This document shows positions 41,401 to 42,903 of a stretch of 42,903 nt of DNA, one piece after another; within the stretch, counting starts at the first letter, position 1; each line of letters starts with the position of its first letter. The position numbers and the translations under genes were made by a program. The notes below the pieces were generated by a model. It saw only the letters and a list, made by a program, of their open reading frames with translations. It was not told the DNA's origin and ran no database searches. The stretch is from NCBI GenBank assembly GCA_905234845.1, contig CAJOIW010000020.1, positions 1 through 42,903 on the forward strand, given 5' to 3'. Origin of the DNA: an uncultured Prevotella sp. GTDB lineage: Bacteria > Bacteroidota > Bacteroidia > Bacteroidales > Bacteroidaceae.

Positions 41401-42395
41401 ACAGCAACACCTGTTACCTCGCCTGTAGAGGCATCTACGGAGGCATATTCGCTGCCCGAGGTAACGGAATAAGTAACGGTTAAGTCGCTCGGTTTATCAG
41501 TAAAAGTATTGGTATAGGTATTGCCTACCTGCACACTGGCTGTTGCGTTAGCAAAGTTGACAGTCGGGGCAGCAGCGGTAGTGTGAACAAAAACAGCTGT
41601 TACGGTAGCATCTTCGGTACCCATTGTAAATGTGGCAGGGTTGGCAGATGTGTCGCTAATGGAAGACCCCATACCACTTACTGTCCAGTGGGCGAACTCC
41701 CACGTAGCGTTTGGAGTGGCTTCAATAGTAATATTGGCATCTTCGGCAACAGTGGTGTTTCCTGATACTGTTCCTGCACCTGCACCAGTGGGTGACACAT
41801 TGTAAGTTACCGAGTGTGTAGTGGCGACATTCGTTTCCTCAACAAGTTTGTAAACCTTAATGGCGTGGGGGTATGTAGAGCCGCTCAAATTAGAAGTCGC
41901 ATAGGCTTTATACTCATGCGATGAGGAAGACGTAAAACCAAGAAAACGATTTGAGTTATCACTATTTTGTATAATAGCTGTTCCGTCTGTTTGGAAATTA
42001 AAATTCCACATACCGCTATTATTACCGCTATTAACGTTACTTTTCGATACAAATGATAAATTCGTTTTAGTTTTAGTATTCTGAAGATAGCAGTTAACAC
42101 TTGATCCCAAACCACAATTTTTCATGTAGTAAGAAGAAGAAGAATATGTCTCCAATGTCCACACGTACGTTTCAGTTCCTGCAAGCCCTGTAGTATTGTA
42201 GGTGTTAGTTGTTTGTAGAGCATTTGAAGATATGGTATTGTTCATGACATATCCGTTTTGCTCAAATACATAAAGTCCTCCAGCTTCAACGCTTGTTACT
42301 TGTTCCAACTTGTACGTTGTTTGTCCCCATGCTGACGCATTGCCGAGGAGGACGGAGAGCAATGTGATGAATAAAAGTTTTGTAAAGTGTTTCAT
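38496..42395 (-). CDS. Large multidomain secreted/surface protein
   Basis: 1299 residues with a signal peptide (MKHFTKLLFITLLSVLLGNASAWG). Approximate order: lectin-like module 27-190; InlB B-repeat-like beta-grasp 195-272; Big2 Ig-like domain 275-360 (VTGVAVGTATITASW); second lectin-like module 366-508; BACON-like domain 510-600; OB-fold domain 600-775 (TQGIVTSCEGKTAYIQDNTAAVCVY); two further B-repeat/Flg_new-like units 778-930 (YTFVGWTT); third lectin-like module 935-1085; and a C-terminal tail VYDLQGRKVSTTDIQHLTPGIYIVNGKK, probably a secretion signal. No catalytic motif is seen; a carbohydrate- or host-binding role is inferred. It has its own promoter and a leader of about 210 bases. Confidence 0.85.
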   Translation of the reverse strand: MKHFTKLLFITLLSVLLGNASAWGQTTYKLEQVTSVEAGGLYVFEQNGYVMNNTISSNALQTTNTYNTTGLAGTETYVWTLETYSSSSYYMKNCGLGSSVNCYLQNTKTKTNLSFVSKSNVNSGNNSGMWNFNFQTDGTAIIQNSDNSNRFLGFTSSSSHEYKAYATSNLSGSTYPHAIKVYKLVEETNVATTHSVTYNVSPTGAGAGTVSGNTTVAEDANITIEATPNATWEFAHWTVSGMGSSISDTSANPATFTMGTEDATVTAVFVHTTAAAPTVNFANATASVQVGNTYTNTFTDKPSDLTVTYSVTSGSEYASVDASTGEVTGVAVGTATITASWEAVEFVYNAGSVSYTIDVTAAQAVTTYEKITTTNELTDGRYLIVYETGNVAFDGSRTTLDATSNTKSVDINNNQIQTNEDIYFTINTTAGTIQSASGYYIGRTAASNGMNTSTTEAYTNTITFDNNNAIITSSGGPTLKFNSNNDQKRFRYFGSGQQAIQLYKEVNNNPTISANNVDIAYDATSGSITYTINNPVTGGVLTANCPDNWLTLGSVGATIPFTTTANNTVTARTATVTLTYTYNKNETATKTVTITQAADPNAIMTIAEVRAQETGDVKTQGIVTSCEGKTAYIQDNTAAVCVYNSSSNLGLSVGDEIIVEGSLTTYNGLLEIAAPLTISTVSTGNAVTPTVKTIAEINTDASGDNDLQGMYVKIVDATVTAVSVSGNSQSVTISQNGQTMTVYGGSLSVSANDVITVVGNIGCYNNVQIVHPQLVTFEITATSNNTDYGTVAVSGNTITATPASGYRVSTTTAYEVTSGTATVTQNGNTFTVTPTSDCTIRIYFEAIPTHTVTFNDNGHVSTETYAEGATITMPTQANIAEYTFVGWTTAEITGTQNNAPTLVESPTMSTSNLTYYAVYAEASGTEEWLFIGGPENVTEEGVYALLTPQYYRAFNGTINSSNHGEATSDGFVFDANNIATRVPSGICELTFTKVTGTTNGYTMYNKDHGYLYAKNASSGNLDWHNSETSYWEYAASNWTYQYNNAFLRTYSDTSFRTYGSNNNATLAFAKKTTVSSLTGYRTKVAMNITFKKQNTSAYYSSYNLTIPEDIIAKTYKVVEGKPTISKTYEAGETVAQGTAVILTRTNVADNYYNNSGDVIEFRLYSSGEGDINNKLVGWDEATLVSDYYSADEYIAYVLSTKNNANPGFYYMNGCTNGETTFRSGAHKVVFPVAKSAGSKASWLFSEIDDETTSISPVHSSETIVNNGVYDLQGRKVSTTDIQHLTPGIYIVNGKKIVIR

Positions 42396-42448
42396 ACTTG
42401 TTGAGATTTTTTAATTTGTTTATTATTGTTTATTGTTTTGTCAGAATG

Positions 42449-42580
42449 TTAATCCGGTACTTTCTTTGCCTGGCTCGTCGGTTCCCGCCGAGTGTCCCAG
42501 AATGCAACTATACGTATAGTATCGTCTTTGACGTAATAAACGATTTTGTTCAGCCGCCTGACGATAATGTTACGGTATAT
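42449..42580 (-). pseudogene. Remnant of a RelE/ParE-type toxin gene
   Basis: On the minus strand 43 codons read IYRNIIVRRLNKIVYYV then KDDTIRIVAFWDTRREP and end VPD-stop. This is the C-terminal half of RelE/ParE toxins, with the final strands and the D-x-RR(E/D)P motif. There is no start codon; a stop lies directly upstream and the N-terminal half is missing. It sits entirely within the transcribed leader of the surface-protein gene. A 14-base perfect palindrome ACTATACGTATAGT (42507-42520) lies inside it. Confidence 0.75.
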
Positions 42581-42612
42581 TTATATTTATTATAGAATTG
42601 AATATTCGGGTG

Positions 42613-42642
42613 CAAAGTTACGGCTTTTTGACAGAATGACAA
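42613..42642 (-). promoter_or_regulatory. Promoter of the surface-protein unit
   Basis: Minus strand: TTG (42640-42642), a 19-base spacer, TAACTTTG (42613-42620). RNA would start near 42606. Confidence 0.78.
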
Positions 42643-42709
42643 AATTTTCAAGGTGGTTTTTTAGAGTATAATGACAGATGGGCGATTTTTCTTGATACAG
42701 ATTAACAGG

Positions 42710-42808
42710 AGGACGATTAGACATATTAACAGAATAACATGTTTATCTTTTGACATAATGACATAAGGACGATTAGACATATTAACATAATAACATGTTT
42801 ATTTTTTT
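42710..42808. repeat. Two direct repeats, 56 bp apart
   Basis: Copies start at 42710 and 42766 with AGGACGATTAGACATATTAA and agree over about 42 bases with two or three changes. TTTTGACATAATGACATAA (42748-42766) matches 38154-38172. The 23 bases at 42772-42794 recur inverted at 38182-38204. No gene is seen in 42643-42844. Confidence 0.7.
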
Positions 42809-42844
42809 ATTGGTGTCCGCTAAAATTTAAACTTGTTAGCCCGG

Positions 42845-42903
42845 ATGTCCTATAGACAAAAGGGATTATCTCTGACTCAGCAAACGAGGCTTGTAAAGGC
42901 GGC
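42845..42903 (+). CDS. Possible start of an ORF cut by the window end
   Basis: ATG at 42845 opens a frame reading MSYRQKGLSLTQQTRLVKA and continuing out of the window. The segment before it (GGTGTCCGCTAAAATTTAAA, about 42810-42830) could be an insertion-sequence end, but with 19 codons I cannot identify the product. Confidence 0.25.
   Translation, partial: MSYRQKGLSLTQQTRLVKA

Noticed and set aside
42810..42903. Insertion-sequence end with transposase start
   Set aside because: Only 19 codons and one possible terminal sequence are visible; no transposase motif can be recognised, so it is listed only as a low-confidence partial ORF.

Overview
The window looks like chromosomal DNA from a Bacteroidales bacterium, most likely Prevotellaceae; I cannot name the species. 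Support: promoters of the Bacteroidota form TTG-N19/20-TAnnTTTG precede many transcription units, Shine-Dalgarno sequences are weak, secreted proteins end in the family-typical tail GIYIVNGKK, and an HU-like DNA-binding protein and the lysS, tgt and LptF/G-type permease genes read as Bacteroidales versions. No rRNA, phage, plasmid or CRISPR-Cas genes were seen.

Layout. 50-2586 (+): NfeD, an SPFH/stomatin-like protein and a divergent UDP-GlcNAc-2-epimerase-like protein. 2603-2914 (+): a self-contained unit with a strong promoter, structured leader, 36-codon gene and strong bidirectional terminator. 2957-5488 (-): a secreted hypothetical protein and a secreted GHL10 glycoside-hydrolase-like protein. 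5594-12053 (+): an HU-like gene behind a palindromic array, a PIN toxin-antitoxin pair overlapping cstA, an outer-membrane protein, recR, a membrane protein, a family 2 glycosyltransferase, a GNAT acetyltransferase and tRNA-Asp. 12132-14895 (+): two secreted proteins. 15005-16342 (-): gdhA.

16876-27759 (-) is one tight run, transcribed lon, tgt, LptF/G permease, metH, metF, DEAD-box helicase, with a promoter before lon and a terminator after the helicase. It joins protein quality control, tRNA modification, LPS export, the folate/B12 methionine cycle and RNA remodelling. After a cupin (-) and trmN6 (+), a second minus-strand run (37863 down to 29793) holds lysS, a four-helix-bundle protein, gpsA, a Fic protein, a BSP-type metalloprotease, pgi and a HAD phosphatase. 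38303-42395 (-) carries a 1299-residue multidomain surface protein followed by a 52-56-residue peptide gene; its leader contains the remnant of a RelE/ParE toxin.

The most unusual content is not in the genes. Three intergenic arrays (5626-5713, 16531-16667, 29543-29652) have different sequences but the same architecture: short palindromes repeated at exactly 22 bp. Separately, GC-rich palindromic elements sit in frame inside four coding sequences (lysS, the BSP protease, the helicase tail and a secreted protein), in the manner of Rickettsia palindromic elements. The lysS gene also lacks three codons in a highly conserved motif, and its promoter lies at the edge of an 84-bp triplication.
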